Below are positions 19,044-28,462 of a DNA stretch of 64,000 nucleotides, in pieces (the stretch's first letter is position 1; every line of letters begins with the position of its first letter). Origin of the DNA: Streptococcus sp. S5 (GTDB lineage: Bacteria > Bacillota > Bacilli > Lactobacillales > Streptococcaceae); contig NZ_CP139419.1 in NCBI RefSeq assembly GCF_034134805.1, positions 1,550,001 through 1,614,000 of the forward strand, in the 5' to 3' direction. The position numbers and the translations under genes were made by a program. Under the pieces are notes generated by a model that had not been told where the DNA came from, made no database searches, and saw nothing but the letters and a program-made list of their open reading frames with translations.

Positions 19044-20435
19044 TTATTGATTTTCTTCTGAATGGCGATACCCATAACCGAAATAAATTCCGATCCCAAT
19101 CAGGAGAGCAACTCCGAAGGCCAGCCAGGTCGATAGGGAATACTGGGTCATAAAGGACAGGCAGACCACAATTGATAGAATTGGCAAGACTGGAACCAAG
19201 GGTGTTTTAAATTCACCAGGTCCAGGAGCCCCGTGTTCCTTGCGCAATTTCAAGAGGGCAAAGGCCAACATAACCAGGTAAGCCAAGGTACAAATATTTA
19301 AGAAGGAAGCGATACTGGCTAGTGGAAAGACTCCACCAGCAATAGCAGCCATTGATCCAGCTACTAGTGTTGCATTTTTGGGAATTCTAGTTTTTGGATC
19401 GAGTTGTTTCATAGCTTTTGGCAGGAGACCATCCCGCGCCAAACTGTAAATCATCCGTGAGAGGGCAAAGGTCATGGAAATGCAGACGGTGATTAGTGTC
19501 AAAATCGCTACCAGCGATACATAATTTCCAGCCCAGCCGGCTCCGACCTGACGGAGGGTAAAGGCAACCGCGTCTTCTACATTTAAGTTCTTAAAAGGAA
19601 CCATACCGGTCAAAACCAGGGTGACCAAGATATAAAGAACGGTTGTGATCAAAAGACTGAGGACAATCCCGCGAGGGACGTTCTTTTGTGGTTCCTTGAT
19701 TTCATCGACCGCCATGGAAATGGACTCAAAACCAAGAAAGGCAAAGAACATGAGCGAAGCTCCAGCCATAATCCCTGTCTGACCACCATAGATTTCGCCA
19801 AATCCATACGGAGCAAAGTTTGCCCAGTTGCCAGGATTTAGGTGAAAAATCCCCACAAGGATAAACAAGGCAAGAGCGGAGAACTTGAGTAAGACCAGCA
19901 AGGAATTAAAACGTAAGACCGCTTTTGCATTCATAAGGACTAAGGCTGTGACGAGGACCATGACCAAAATAGGCAAGAGATCCACATAAGTCCCCGCAGC
20001 TGGATCAAAAGTGCCATTTAGAGCAGTCGGTAGCCTCCAGCCAAGATTGGCTAGCAAACCTTTGAAATAGGCTGCCCAACCTGAGGCCACCCCTGATACA
20101 GCCGTCATAAATTCCATCACGGTCAACCAACCTGCAATCCAGGCAGGAAACTCTCCAAAGATAGCATAGAGGTAACTATAGGCTCCCCCAGTCGCAGGAA
20201 TACGAGAGGCAAATTCGGCAAAAAAGAGAGCCGAGAGCCCTACGCAAAAAGCTGCAATCACAATCGAAATGATCAAGGCTGGCCCAGCTAAATTCGCTGC
20301 TGCAGTTCCCGTAATCGTGAAGATCCCTGTCCCCACCATGGCACCAATTCCTAAAATAATCAAATCCCACAAACGTAAATGGCGATTTAGACCCGGGTGT
20401 ACTTGCCCAAGTCCCTTTTTTCGAAATAAATTCAT
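19044..20435 (-). CDS. APC family amino acid permease
   Basis: 463 residues from the ATG at 20435 (MNLFRKKGLGQV), which follows GGGAG; a longer frame from 20480 extends toward the repeat element and has no ribosome site. About twelve membrane helices. Signatures: IILGIGAMVGTGIFTITG in helix 1 and the GFESISMAVDEIKEPQKNVPRGI segment, typical of the YfnA/CAT-type cationic amino acid or branched amino acid transporters. Substrate not decidable. Single gene with its own terminator; a family A repeat lies upstream. Confidence 0.92.
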   Translation of the reverse strand: MNLFRKKGLGQVHPGLNRHLRLWDLIILGIGAMVGTGIFTITGTAAANLAGPALIISIVIAAFCVGLSALFFAEFASRIPATGGAYSYLYAIFGEFPAWIAGWLTVMEFMTAVSGVASGWAAYFKGLLANLGWRLPTALNGTFDPAAGTYVDLLPILVMVLVTALVLMNAKAVLRFNSLLVLLKFSALALFILVGIFHLNPGNWANFAPYGFGEIYGGQTGIMAGASLMFFAFLGFESISMAVDEIKEPQKNVPRGIVLSLLITTVLYILVTLVLTGMVPFKNLNVEDAVAFTLRQVGAGWAGNYVSLVAILTLITVCISMTFALSRMIYSLARDGLLPKAMKQLDPKTRIPKNATLVAGSMAAIAGGVFPLASIASFLNICTLAYLVMLAFALLKLRKEHGAPGPGEFKTPLVPVLPILSIVVCLSFMTQYSLSTWLAFGVALLIGIGIYFGYGYRHSEENQ

Positions 20436-20484
20436 ATCTATTCTCCCATCTAATGAGTTTATTCTATCATACTTGGACAAGAAA

Positions 20485-20708
20485 GAGAGTGGGACAGAAA
20501 TCGGTAATTCGTCAGAATTCGATTTCGTCGTCCCACCTCCGCACAGTTGAGTAGGGCATCTTTGGAACTTGAAAAGCGAACAAATACTTAGGAAACTTGC
20601 TTAGCAAGTCCTATCTACCACCTCAAAGCAGTGCTTTGAGCACTCAACCACTGCGTCTTGCTCGACAATCCAAAAACAATTGAGAGGCTAGGACTTTAGT
20701 CCCAGCCC
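20485..20708 (-). repeat. Family A intergenic repeat, long form (copy A3)
   Basis: Same long form as copy A1, in the opposite orientation, with the CTCAAAGCAGTGCTTTGAG and ACTTGCttaGCAAGT palindromes. The GAGGCTAGGAC end lies 12 bp from the stop of the DUF1129 gene. Confidence 0.9.
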
Positions 20709-20719
20709 CCCTTTTCTTT

Positions 20720-21550
20720 CTATTTATCACTTTCCGTCCTATTCTTTTTCAAAGCACGAATCGTAAACCAATAATAAATAACCAGCCCAAAGACGATGAT
20801 CACTGTGGGCAGAAGAACTGTCATACCAAGATTCTGAACTCCTTGTGCCAAGGTCCAGCGATGTAAGAATCCAACCCCTAAAAAGGCGACGATAGGAAAG
20901 ATGAAAGCTCGTCCAAACTCTTCTTTCCATTGCCAAAGAATGAGAGCCCCGCTAGCCCCTGTCATGAGAAGAGTATCCCAAGGACTAGGGACTACAAACC
21001 AAGCAAGAGCTGGCAAGAAGCGGACTCCCACTATTTCACCGACAAAATAGAATCCTAGAACTAGAACAAATGCTACATAAATTGCTTTTTTCGTTTTTTC
21101 CTCCGCAAAAATGAGACGACGAAGGAGATAGAAGATGATCCCAACAGCTAGGAGTCCCAAAATGATGTCTGTCAAATAGACTAGTGGCTTGAGCACAAGG
21201 ACTGCTTGAGAAGCAAAATCACTTAAGAGGCGATAAAATATCACAATACCTGAAAAGATAGCCCCATATTTCAAAACAGACCGCGTCGATTCTTTGGGCA
21301 TATTTTCGATGATTTGGTCTGCCATTCCCTTTGGATCGAGACCAAAATAGTCCTTGGCCGTTAAGCCATCCGCTCCTGCTTGCGAAAAATCTAGCGCTAG
21401 ATTATAGACCTGCTCTCTTAAGGCTTTCTCCTCATATAAGAAACCTGCAAAATTGAAATAATCCCAGAGATCTTGGAAATAGGCTTGGTCCTCCTGGCTA
21501 AAGGTTTGCATCAAGGCCTGCGTTTCTTCAAAATACATTGCTGATTTCAT
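20720..21550 (-). CDS. DUF1129 family membrane protein (second)
   Basis: 276 residues from ATG 21550 (MKSAMYFEET), which overlaps the stop of the preceding gene by four bases; the longer open frame reaching 21667 runs inside that gene and is not used. A cytoplasmic N-terminal helical part (QAYFQDLWDYFNFAGFLYEE; LDPKGMADQIIENMP) is followed by six or so membrane helices. Its N-terminal half resembles the neighbouring DUF1129 protein, so the two arose by duplication. Third gene of the PadR operon. Confidence 0.85.
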   Translation of the reverse strand: MKSAMYFEETQALMQTFSQEDQAYFQDLWDYFNFAGFLYEEKALREQVYNLALDFSQAGADGLTAKDYFGLDPKGMADQIIENMPKESTRSVLKYGAIFSGIVIFYRLLSDFASQAVLVLKPLVYLTDIILGLLAVGIIFYLLRRLIFAEEKTKKAIYVAFVLVLGFYFVGEIVGVRFLPALAWFVVPSPWDTLLMTGASGALILWQWKEEFGRAFIFPIVAFLGVGFLHRWTLAQGVQNLGMTVLLPTVIIVFGLVIYYWFTIRALKKNRTESDK

Positions 21551-22347
21551 GCTTCTTCCTTCTTTCTTTGGAGACAAAATACAATAAGGGTCAGGACTAG
21601 TCCCATGAGAGGAAGTAACCAGCCTATTAAATGAGCAGTTTCCTGATTCACAAGACGAATCCAGCATCCTGTAACTAGGAAAGTCAGGCCCATGACTAGT
21701 AGACTCGACATCAGACGATTCCTGCTTCTAAAAGCCATGACCGTAAACCCAAGTAAGACTAGGACAGCGAGAACAATTGCCCAACCATCTGATAAGAAGA
21801 GACTCCCAATGTGGCCAAAATAGATCGAAAATTGTCGTACGATGTTCAGAAATACCATCAGGCTGATCACACTGATAAACATAGCCCAAGACCACTTCAT
21901 TTCACCATAGCTCTGTTTAGACCAAAGCCACGTGATGAACTGGCTGAACACCAAGAAATTGAGGAGAATGACAACATAGGTCAAGGGTTCGATTTTTAGT
22001 GGCGTCATCCAGGTAAAATCCATTAAATAACGCATGCCAACCAAGATCACTCCAAGTAGGAAGACGAGTCCCACATAAGATCCTAAAGAGCGTTTAGGCA
22101 AGTCTGAAAGAACTTGATCCACCATCGCCCGTGGATCCTTTCCAAAATAATCCACCGCCCGAATGCCTTCTTTTTCAGCAACTTTCAGGTCGCAAACCAT
22201 ATTGTAGAGTTGTTCACCGAGTGCTTCATCATCATAAAAATAGGATTTGGCCCCAATATAGGCCACCATTTTTTTCACATAGGCTTGATCCTCTTTGTTT
22301 AGATGAATCAATTCATCTGACATTTTTTCGGTATAACTTTCTACCAT
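21547..22347 (-). CDS. DUF1129 family membrane protein (first)
   Basis: About 266 residues from the ATG at 22347 (MVESYTEKMSDE), overlapping the padR stop by seven bases. The N-terminal soluble part has KEDQAYVKKMVAYIGAKSYFYDDEALGEQLYNMV and GKDPRAMVDQVLSDLP, shared with the next gene; then about six membrane helices. DUF1129 proteins are commonly encoded after PadR-like regulators in Firmicutes. Function unknown; the N-terminal part may mediate pairing of the two proteins. Confidence 0.85.
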   Translation of the reverse strand: MVESYTEKMSDELIHLNKEDQAYVKKMVAYIGAKSYFYDDEALGEQLYNMVCDLKVAEKEGIRAVDYFGKDPRAMVDQVLSDLPKRSLGSYVGLVFLLGVILVGMRYLMDFTWMTPLKIEPLTYVVILLNFLVFSQFITWLWSKQSYGEMKWSWAMFISVISLMVFLNIVRQFSIYFGHIGSLFLSDGWAIVLAVLVLLGFTVMAFRSRNRLMSSLLVMGLTFLVTGCWIRLVNQETAHLIGWLLPLMGLVLTLIVFCLQRKKEEA

Positions 22348-22670
22348 TCTTCTCCCTCCTTCTTGATACGTTCTACTTTTGTGACTAGCTCCTGCCACTG
22401 GTCCCAAAATTCCTCTAAGCGCTCTCTTCCAGCATCACTGAGTGAAAAATACTTGCGATCAGGACCATCTGGAGACGGCCTCATTTCCCCATGAATGACC
22501 CCTTGTTTTTCTAATTTTTGAAGCAGGGGATAAATGGTCCCAGCGACAATCTTATCAAATCCCATCTCTTTGAGACTTTGGATCAATTCATAGCCATAGA
22601 TAGCCTTTTTGGAAATAATCTCCAGCACACAGCCCTCCAAGACTCCCTTTAGTAATTGGGACTCTTTCAT
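22341..22670 (-). CDS. PadR family transcriptional regulator
   Basis: 109 residues from the ATG at 22670, which follows GAGGTGAG; a start ten codons earlier is less likely. Winged-helix DNA-binding fold: LLKGVLEGCVLEIISKKAIYGYELIQ, then IVAGTIYPLLQKLEKQGVI and the wing DRKYFSLSDAGRERL, the standard PadR signature. The C-terminal helix is for dimerisation. It heads an operon with two DUF1129 genes, translationally coupled. A symmetrical operator spans its promoter, so autoregulation is likely. Confidence 0.93.
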   Translation of the reverse strand: MKESQLLKGVLEGCVLEIISKKAIYGYELIQSLKEMGFDKIVAGTIYPLLQKLEKQGVIHGEMRPSPDGPDRKYFSLSDAGRERLEEFWDQWQELVTKVERIKKEGEEW

Positions 22671-22708
22671 CCTTCTCACCTCTTTCTTCACATTTTTCAC
22701 TAGTTTGT

Positions 22709-22762
22709 TTTACATACTAGTTTGCTCACTATCAGTATACTCTTTCTTTACTAGTATGTAAA
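22709..22762 (-). promoter_or_regulatory. PadR operon promoter with paired operator
   Basis: On the minus strand -35 TTTACA (22757-22762) and -10 TATACT (22734-22739) are 17 bases apart. A 13-bp inverted repeat, TTTACATACTAGT at 22709-22721 and ACTAGTATGTAAA at 22750-22762, brackets the promoter: one half overlaps the -35, the other lies past the transcription start. ATGT/ACAT arms are typical of PadR sites. Confidence 0.8.
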
Positions 22763-22870
22763 GCATAATAGTAATTTTTTAAAAAAATTTTTATTCCTTA
22801 AAAATCCCTTAAAATCAAGGGTTTTACTGTATAGTGGTGTGTAAATATACAAAAAAAGTTCAAAAAACAC

Positions 22871-22899
22871 TTTATTTTGTAGATTGATTGGAGTATAAT
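22871..22899 (+). promoter_or_regulatory. Promoter of the second oligopeptide-binding protein gene
   Basis: TTTATT and TATAAT (22894-22899) with a 17-base spacer, 30 bases before the start codon. Upstream, at 22799-22823, lies an inverted repeat (ATCCCTT / AAGGGTT) of unknown role. Confidence 0.6.
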
Positions 22900-22929
22900 A
22901 ATTAAAATTATTCAAAAGGAGACACGAAT

Positions 22930-24894
22930 ATGAAAAAATCGAAGCTTGCTCTTTTAGCAGGTGTCGCCGCGGCTTCAACGCTTTTCCTTGCTGCATGTGG
23001 CTCATCTTCTAATGCGTCAAAAGGGACTACTTACAACTACGTGTATGGTACAGACCCTGATTCCTTGAACTATTTGACTTCAAATCGTTCAACTACAAGC
23101 GACATTACAACCAACTTGGTCGATGGTTTGTTTGAAAACGATCAATACGGTAACTTAGTGCCTGCTCTTGCTGAGGACTGGTCCGTTTCAAAAGACGGTC
23201 TGACTTATACTTACAAGCTTCGAAAAGATGCGAAGTGGTATGATTCAGAAGGAAATGAATACGCTGACGTCACTGCACAAGATTTCGTGACATCTCTAAA
23301 ATACGTAGCAGATAAAAAATCGGATGCTCTTTACTTGGTTCAAAACTCGGTCAAAAGCTTGGATGACTATGTAAACGGGAAAACCAAAGACTTCTCAACT
23401 GTTGGGGTAAAAGCTGTTGATGATCACACTCTTCAATACACTTTGAACCAACCAGAATCTTTCTGGAATTCTAAATTGACGACTGCTACCATGATGCCAG
23501 TTAATGAAAAATTCTTGGAATCAGCTGGGAAAGACTTTGGTAGCGTGAAACCAAATGGTATCCTCTACAATGGTCCATACATTTTGAAATCCTTCACTTC
23601 AAAATCACAAATCGAGTTGGATAAAAACCCTGATTACTACGACAAGAAAAATGTTCACATCGATACGGTTAAATTGACTTACTTCGATGGATCTGACCAA
23701 GACTATCTTGCTCGTAACTTCTCAGATGGGAACCTATCTACTGCTCGTCTCTTCCCAACAAGCTCAACTTACAGCACAATTGAGAAGAAATTCAAGGATA
23801 ACATCGTTTATACACCTCAAGATTCTACTGTTTACTACGCTTACTTCAACGTTAACCGTCAAAACTACGGTCATACGAAGAAGACGTCTGATGAGCAAAA
23901 GAACAGTACTAAGACAGCTCTTCAAAACAAGAATTTCCGTCAAGCCTTGAACTTTGCTTTAGACAGAACTTCCTACAGCGCTCAAGTTAACGGGAAAGAC
24001 GGAGCATCAAAAACTCTACGTACCCTTCTAGTTCCACCAACATTTGTGCAAGCCAACGGAAAAGACTTCGGTACGCTCGTTGAAGAAAAACTTGCCGCAA
24101 CAGGAGATGAGTGGAAAGGTGTTAGCTTTGCTGACGCGCAAGATAGCTTGCATAATGCGGATAAAGCCAAAGCGGAACTTGAAAAAGCGAAATCTGAATT
24201 GCAATCACAAGGTGTTCAATTCCCAATCCATATCGACTATGTCGTAGACCAATCTTCTAATGCTCTTGTCCAACAAGCAGACTCTATGAAGAGTTCTATT
24301 GAAACAGCTCTTGGTAAAGACAATGTCGTGATCGATGTACAAAAATTGTCTACAGACGATGCAGACAACGCTACTTACTTCGCCCAATCACCAGATCAAA
24401 AAGACTTTGATATGGATATCACAGGTTGGGGACCTGACTTCCAAGATCCATCTACTTACTTGGATATCTTGAACCCAACAGATGGTTCAACCTTGACTGG
24501 TATGGGACTTGATCCTAAGAAAGACCAAGCTCTCATCGAAAAAATTGGTTTGAACCAATACAAAGAATTGTTGGATGCTGCTAATGCTGAAAAATTGGAT
24601 ACCAATGCGCGTTATGAAAAATACGCTGCTGCCCAAGCTTGGTTGACTGAAAACGCAATGGTACTTCCAATCTACTCTAAGGGTGGAGTTCCATCTATCA
24701 CGAAGGTAACGCCATTCTCAGCAGCAAATTCTGCAATTGGTATTAAAGGTGAATCAAGCTTCTTCAAATACCAAAAAGTTCAAGATAAGACAGTTACAAC
24801 TGCTGATTACGAAAAAGCTTATAAGAATTGGTTGAAAGAAAAAGAAGAATCAAACAAAAAAGCGCAAGAAGAACTTGCAAAACACGTGAAATAA
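22930..24894 (+). CDS. Oligopeptide ABC transporter substrate-binding lipoprotein (second copy)
   Basis: 654 residues, paralogue of the protein at 8058-10025, with the same SBP family 5 features (NLVDGLFENDQYGNLVPALA; GWGPDFQDPSTYLD). Lipobox FLAAC puts the lipid on cysteine 23. ATG follows AAAGGAG. No transport genes nearby, so it too should hand peptides to a shared Ami permease. The two copies are on opposite strands 13 kb apart. In pneumococcus Ali proteins sense peptides from other bacteria and affect competence; a similar role is possible here. Confidence 0.93.
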   Translation: MKKSKLALLAGVAAASTLFLAACGSSSNASKGTTYNYVYGTDPDSLNYLTSNRSTTSDITTNLVDGLFENDQYGNLVPALAEDWSVSKDGLTYTYKLRKDAKWYDSEGNEYADVTAQDFVTSLKYVADKKSDALYLVQNSVKSLDDYVNGKTKDFSTVGVKAVDDHTLQYTLNQPESFWNSKLTTATMMPVNEKFLESAGKDFGSVKPNGILYNGPYILKSFTSKSQIELDKNPDYYDKKNVHIDTVKLTYFDGSDQDYLARNFSDGNLSTARLFPTSSTYSTIEKKFKDNIVYTPQDSTVYYAYFNVNRQNYGHTKKTSDEQKNSTKTALQNKNFRQALNFALDRTSYSAQVNGKDGASKTLRTLLVPPTFVQANGKDFGTLVEEKLAATGDEWKGVSFADAQDSLHNADKAKAELEKAKSELQSQGVQFPIHIDYVVDQSSNALVQQADSMKSSIETALGKDNVVIDVQKLSTDDADNATYFAQSPDQKDFDMDITGWGPDFQDPSTYLDILNPTDGSTLTGMGLDPKKDQALIEKIGLNQYKELLDAANAEKLDTNARYEKYAAAQAWLTENAMVLPIYSKGGVPSITKVTPFSAANSAIGIKGESSFFKYQKVQDKTVTTADYEKAYKNWLKEKEESNKKAQEELAKHVK

Positions 24895-24904
24895 TCGTGA
24901 TAGA

Positions 24905-24936
24905 AAACACCGGGGATTTGATCCTCGGTGTTTTTG
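24905..24936 (+). terminator. Terminator of the oligopeptide-binding protein gene
   Basis: AACACCGGGG / CCTCGGTGTT stem followed by a run of T, 11 bases after the stop codon. Confidence 0.9.
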
Positions 24937-24957
24937 ATTAAGGAAAAACCTATCCTT

Positions 24958-25241
24958 GAAACTTTCCTTAGGTGAGTACGGACGTTAGCGAACTTCTCCG
25001 AAGTTTCAAAACTTAGTTTTGAACCTAAAGTTTCAAAACTCCCGAGAGGCTGGGACAAAAGTCCTAGCCTCTCAATTATTTTTGGATTGTCGAGCAAGAC
25101 GCAGTGGTTGAGTGGGCTCTACTACGCTGATTTCATCAGCTTTTACAGCCCTACTCAACTGTGCGGAGGTGGGACGACGAAATCGAATTCTAACGAATTA
25201 CCGATTTCTGTCCCACTCTCTTTCTCACGGAGGAAAGTTTC
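24958..25241 (+). repeat. Family B intergenic repeat interrupted by family A (copy B2)
   Basis: The left part (24958-25045) and right part (25221-25241) are a family B element with its GAAACTTTCC / GGAAAGTTTC ends. Hairpins 1 and 2 are present; the place of hairpin 3 is taken by a complete family A copy. The bases from 25242 to 25373 hold no recognisable feature. Confidence 0.85.
25046..25220 (+). repeat. Family A intergenic repeat nested in family B (copy A4)
   Basis: Complete short-form copy, near-identical to A2, lying inside B2. This is the only copy not beside a stop codon. Confidence 0.9.
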
Positions 25242-25373
25242 AGTATTTGTTTAAATAAGCTTTAAAACATACATTATTATAATTCTTTCCGCAACACTTA
25301 GCTTGTTCTATGAAAAAAACAGTTTGTCTACTTATCGGCTTTTTCATTTCCCAATCTTTTATAGACTCGAACG

Positions 25374-27377
25374 CTATCTCACGACAATCTTTCGATAACT
25401 TCTAGAAGTCAGAAGAAAGACGAGGATATAAGAGATGAAAAAGACAGCGCAGATGGCTAAGGTTGTTTGAAGGACCAAGCCCGCATTGTTCGCTCCTAAG
25501 AGAGCAACGATTTTTGCAATCATCTTATAGGCCACTCCTAGGTAGAGGAAGGAGAAGAATAATGGAAGGAAAAAGACGGTGAGAATCTGTTTGCGTATGG
25601 TGGTGCCGGTTTGCTTTTGGTCCAATCCTACTTGTTGCAAGATCACAAAATTTTCCCGGTCCTCATAGCCTTCTGAAATCTGTTTGTAGTAAATCACGAG
25701 AACCGTAGCCAATAGAAAGATCACAGATAGGAAAACACCAATAAAGAGGATTGTCCCTGCTGATTCACGCCACTCCTTCTCCATGCTGTATCGATCAACC
25801 CCACCAAACAAAGTCCCACCATATTGACTCATTTTGTCTGTCGAATAAAGCTCTTTGGCCATTCCAGCTATAAAATCTTGGTTTTCTTTATTTTTAGCAC
25901 TAATAGAGAATTCCAAATTTTTATCAATTTTTAATCCCAGTTGGTTCAAGTCAGGGAGGACAAGATACAAGCCCATTTGGTGTTGAAACAGGTCGGCTTG
26001 AGGGAGTTTCCCTTGGATAAAATTGGAGTCTAGTTTTTGCTTAATCGCGAAGCTCTTTCCATTGATTTCTAATTGCGAGTCTAGTCTTCCAGGATACTGA
26101 TACCCATAGGCTAGGATTTCATTTTCCCCAAGCTCAACTTTTTGACCCGTCAGTTGCTCATAAGTTGCCTGATCAAAAAAGTAGACTACTCCTTCTGTCT
26201 TCAATTCCTGACCAGTTTCTTGATCGGACTGGTCATAAACCTCTAAGACCTTTCCATCAATCTTTCGAATTTCAGCCGACCAGTATGTTGTCTGATTCAC
26301 TTGATAATCTGATAGATGTGTCGCATCGGCCACTTTCTTAATTTGTGCTTGAACCTCCTCAATAACCGGTTCTGTTTCAGCTTCTGAAGTCATATGCCCC
26401 ACACTAATATTGTAGTCCGAAGGGTACATAGTATCTAGGTAATTCTGCCCTCCAATAAAGAGATTCAGCGACCCTGTTAAGGTGACCAAGACCATGGTGG
26501 AAAGAATACTAATGGTCGCAAGGCCCGCTGCATTTTTTCGCATCCGTGCTATTAAGTTGGAGACGGATATAAAATTCTCTGGCTTGTAATAGTAGGATTT
26601 CCGACCTTTGAGAAATCTTAAAAAGGTAATGGTGCCTGCGTTGAATAAGAGATAAGTCGCAAGAATGACCAAGATAACGGCAATAAAGAATCTTTGGACA
26701 GCCGCAACTGGACGCTCTGCGGTTAGCGCTAAATAGAAAGCAATTCCTAAGAGTCCTAGTCCTAAAAGAGTTTGGACCAGCAAGAAGCGTCCTTTCTTCT
26801 CTCCTGCCTTTTTCTGTTGCATGAGGTGGAGGGAACTGTAGCGCAAGAGACGGAAAGAATTTAACAAGAGAATGAGGGCAAAAGCTAAGGCTAGCCCAAA
26901 TAAAGTGTTAAGAACAGCCCCTATCTGGAAGGTCGATTGAATGACGACTGGAAGCCCCATACATTTTAAGAGGAGGGCAAAAATCAAGGGATCAAACAAG
27001 AGCCCCAAGCCCAGTCCTACTCCAACTGTGAGGATATAGAAGATAAGCAATTCCCATAAGGTCATGACGAGGAGATGCTTCTTCTCCATCCCCAAAACAC
27101 TGTATAATCCCAATTCTTTGGAACGATTTTTCATAACATAGCCATTGGCATAAGCCACTAAAATGACGACGACCAGCTGGACGACGAAACAACCAAAACC
27201 AAGGACAGCTCTTGCCGTTCGTCCTCCGTAAGAAGCTTCTAAATGAGGGGTCGTTGCCAGGGCGATAAAGCTATAGAGGATCATAGTCGTTAAAATGATA
27301 GCTATAGCAAAAGGGTAATAGAGCTTACGATTTTGTTTGAGGTTGGAAAGAGCTAATTTACTTGTTAATTTAAACAT
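25374..27377 (-). CDS. BceB-like ABC transporter permease (first system)
   Basis: 667 residues from the ATG at 27377, which follows AAGGAGG; the codon just before it is GTG. Ten membrane helices with the large extracytoplasmic domain of about 200 residues between helices 7 and 8, the BceB/VraE arrangement of antimicrobial-peptide detoxification pumps. Typical phrases: VMKNRSKELGLYSVLGMEKKHL and YEDRENFVILQQVGLDQKQ. Overlaps the ATPase gene by eight bases. It has no two-component system beside it. Paralogue of the permease at 43874-45859 but clearly diverged in the extracytoplasmic part. Confidence 0.92.
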   Translation of the reverse strand: MFKLTSKLALSNLKQNRKLYYPFAIAIILTTMILYSFIALATTPHLEASYGGRTARAVLGFGCFVVQLVVVILVAYANGYVMKNRSKELGLYSVLGMEKKHLLVMTLWELLIFYILTVGVGLGLGLLFDPLIFALLLKCMGLPVVIQSTFQIGAVLNTLFGLALAFALILLLNSFRLLRYSSLHLMQQKKAGEKKGRFLLVQTLLGLGLLGIAFYLALTAERPVAAVQRFFIAVILVILATYLLFNAGTITFLRFLKGRKSYYYKPENFISVSNLIARMRKNAAGLATISILSTMVLVTLTGSLNLFIGGQNYLDTMYPSDYNISVGHMTSEAETEPVIEEVQAQIKKVADATHLSDYQVNQTTYWSAEIRKIDGKVLEVYDQSDQETGQELKTEGVVYFFDQATYEQLTGQKVELGENEILAYGYQYPGRLDSQLEINGKSFAIKQKLDSNFIQGKLPQADLFQHQMGLYLVLPDLNQLGLKIDKNLEFSISAKNKENQDFIAGMAKELYSTDKMSQYGGTLFGGVDRYSMEKEWRESAGTILFIGVFLSVIFLLATVLVIYYKQISEGYEDRENFVILQQVGLDQKQTGTTIRKQILTVFFLPLFFSFLYLGVAYKMIAKIVALLGANNAGLVLQTTLAICAVFFISYILVFLLTSRSYRKIVVR

Positions 27378-28137
27378 CACGATCCTCCTTACTCGCCATG
27401 ACCGTCAAGGTATCCGAGATTTCTTGGAACATCTGACGTTCTGTTTTTTCCCCGCGGAAGATCTGGTTGTAGAGAATTCCGTCTTTGATAAAGAGCACGC
27501 GCTTGGCCCGAGCAGCCGCTGCAGTTGAGTGGGTCACCATGAGGATGGTTTGCCCCATTGTATTAATATCTTCAAAGACATCCAGCAAAGCAGCCGAAGA
27601 CTTGGAATCCAGCGCCCCTGTTGGCTCATCCGCCAGGAGGATTTCTGGCGAGGTGATGATGGCCCGTGCTACGGCCACCCGTTGCTTTTGCCCACCAGAG
27701 ATTTCGTAAGGGTATTTTTCTAAGAGCTGGTGAATGCCCAACTCCCGACTGACGCTATCGACCTTGCTCATCATTTCCTTGACCGGTCTGCGAGAGAGGA
27801 CGAGAGGCAGGAGGATATTGTCCTTGACAGACAAGGTATCGAGCAGGTTGAAATCTTGAAAGACGAAGCCTAGTTTTTCGCGACGGAAGCTCGACGCGTC
27901 CTTGTTCTTGATGGTCGAGGTGTCTATGCTATTTAGGTAAACCCGCCCTTCAGTCGGCTGATCCAGCATGGCTAGGATATTGAGGAGGGTGGATTTCCCA
28001 GATCCTGATTCCCCCATGATAGCGACGTACTCACCTTTTTCCACGGTAAAATGGATATCCTTTAAGGCTTCGACCTGCGTTCCTTGAAAGCGGGTTTTGT
28101 AAATTTTTTTGATATGTTGAACGTCTAGTAGGGTCAT
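27370..28137 (-). CDS. BceA-like ABC transporter ATP-binding protein (first system)
   Basis: 255 residues from the ATG at 28137 (MTLLDVQHIKK), which follows AAGGAA; the longer frame to 28188 is not supported. Walker A GESGSGKST, signature ISGGQKQRVAVARAI, Walker B ILLADEPTGALD. It differs from the ATPase at 45860-46618 by only a handful of residues (for example SI versus GT after VYLN, and the C-terminal tail), while the permeases differ much more. This suggests gene conversion or a shared recent origin of the ATPase half. Confidence 0.95.
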   Translation of the reverse strand: MTLLDVQHIKKIYKTRFQGTQVEALKDIHFTVEKGEYVAIMGESGSGKSTLLNILAMLDQPTEGRVYLNSIDTSTIKNKDASSFRREKLGFVFQDFNLLDTLSVKDNILLPLVLSRRPVKEMMSKVDSVSRELGIHQLLEKYPYEISGGQKQRVAVARAIITSPEILLADEPTGALDSKSSAALLDVFEDINTMGQTILMVTHSTAAAARAKRVLFIKDGILYNQIFRGEKTERQMFQEISDTLTVMASKEDRDV

Positions 28138-28246
28138 GGTCTGTTCCTTTCTAGCTCGAAAAAGCTTCAATTGTTTTTTACAAATCAATTGTACTAAAAT
28201 AAGAACGCTTTCACCATAACATAACCTTACATTTTACCCTTTATTT

Positions 28247-28262
28247 CTTACATTTTTGTAAG
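28247..28262. promoter_or_regulatory. BceR-type operator (first exporter)
   Basis: CTTACATTTTTGTAAG, a palindrome fitting the BceR consensus TNACA-N4-TGTAA, 110 bases before the ATPase start. The downstream bases (GTTATGGT, then TACAAT as probable -10) are shared with the promoter of the second exporter. Confidence 0.8.
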
Positions 28263-28271
28263 AAAACAAAA

Positions 28272-28446
28272 ATAGGCTAGGACAAAAGTCCTAGCCTATT
28301 AATTGTTTTTGGATTGTCGAGCAAGACGCAGTGGTTGAGTGGTCTCTACTACGCTGATTTCATCAGCTTTTACAGCCCTACTCAACTGTGCGGAGGTGGG
28401 ACGACGAAATCGAATTCTAACGAATTACCTATTTCTGTCCTACTCT
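28272..28446 (+). repeat. Family A intergenic repeat, short form (copy A5)
   Basis: Short form. Its end hairpin reads AATAGGCTAGGAC / GTCCTAGCCTATT, different from other copies but fully paired. The right end lies 16 bp from the stop of the lipoprotein gene at 28463. Confidence 0.9.
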
Positions 28447-28462
28447 CATTTTCATTTATGAA

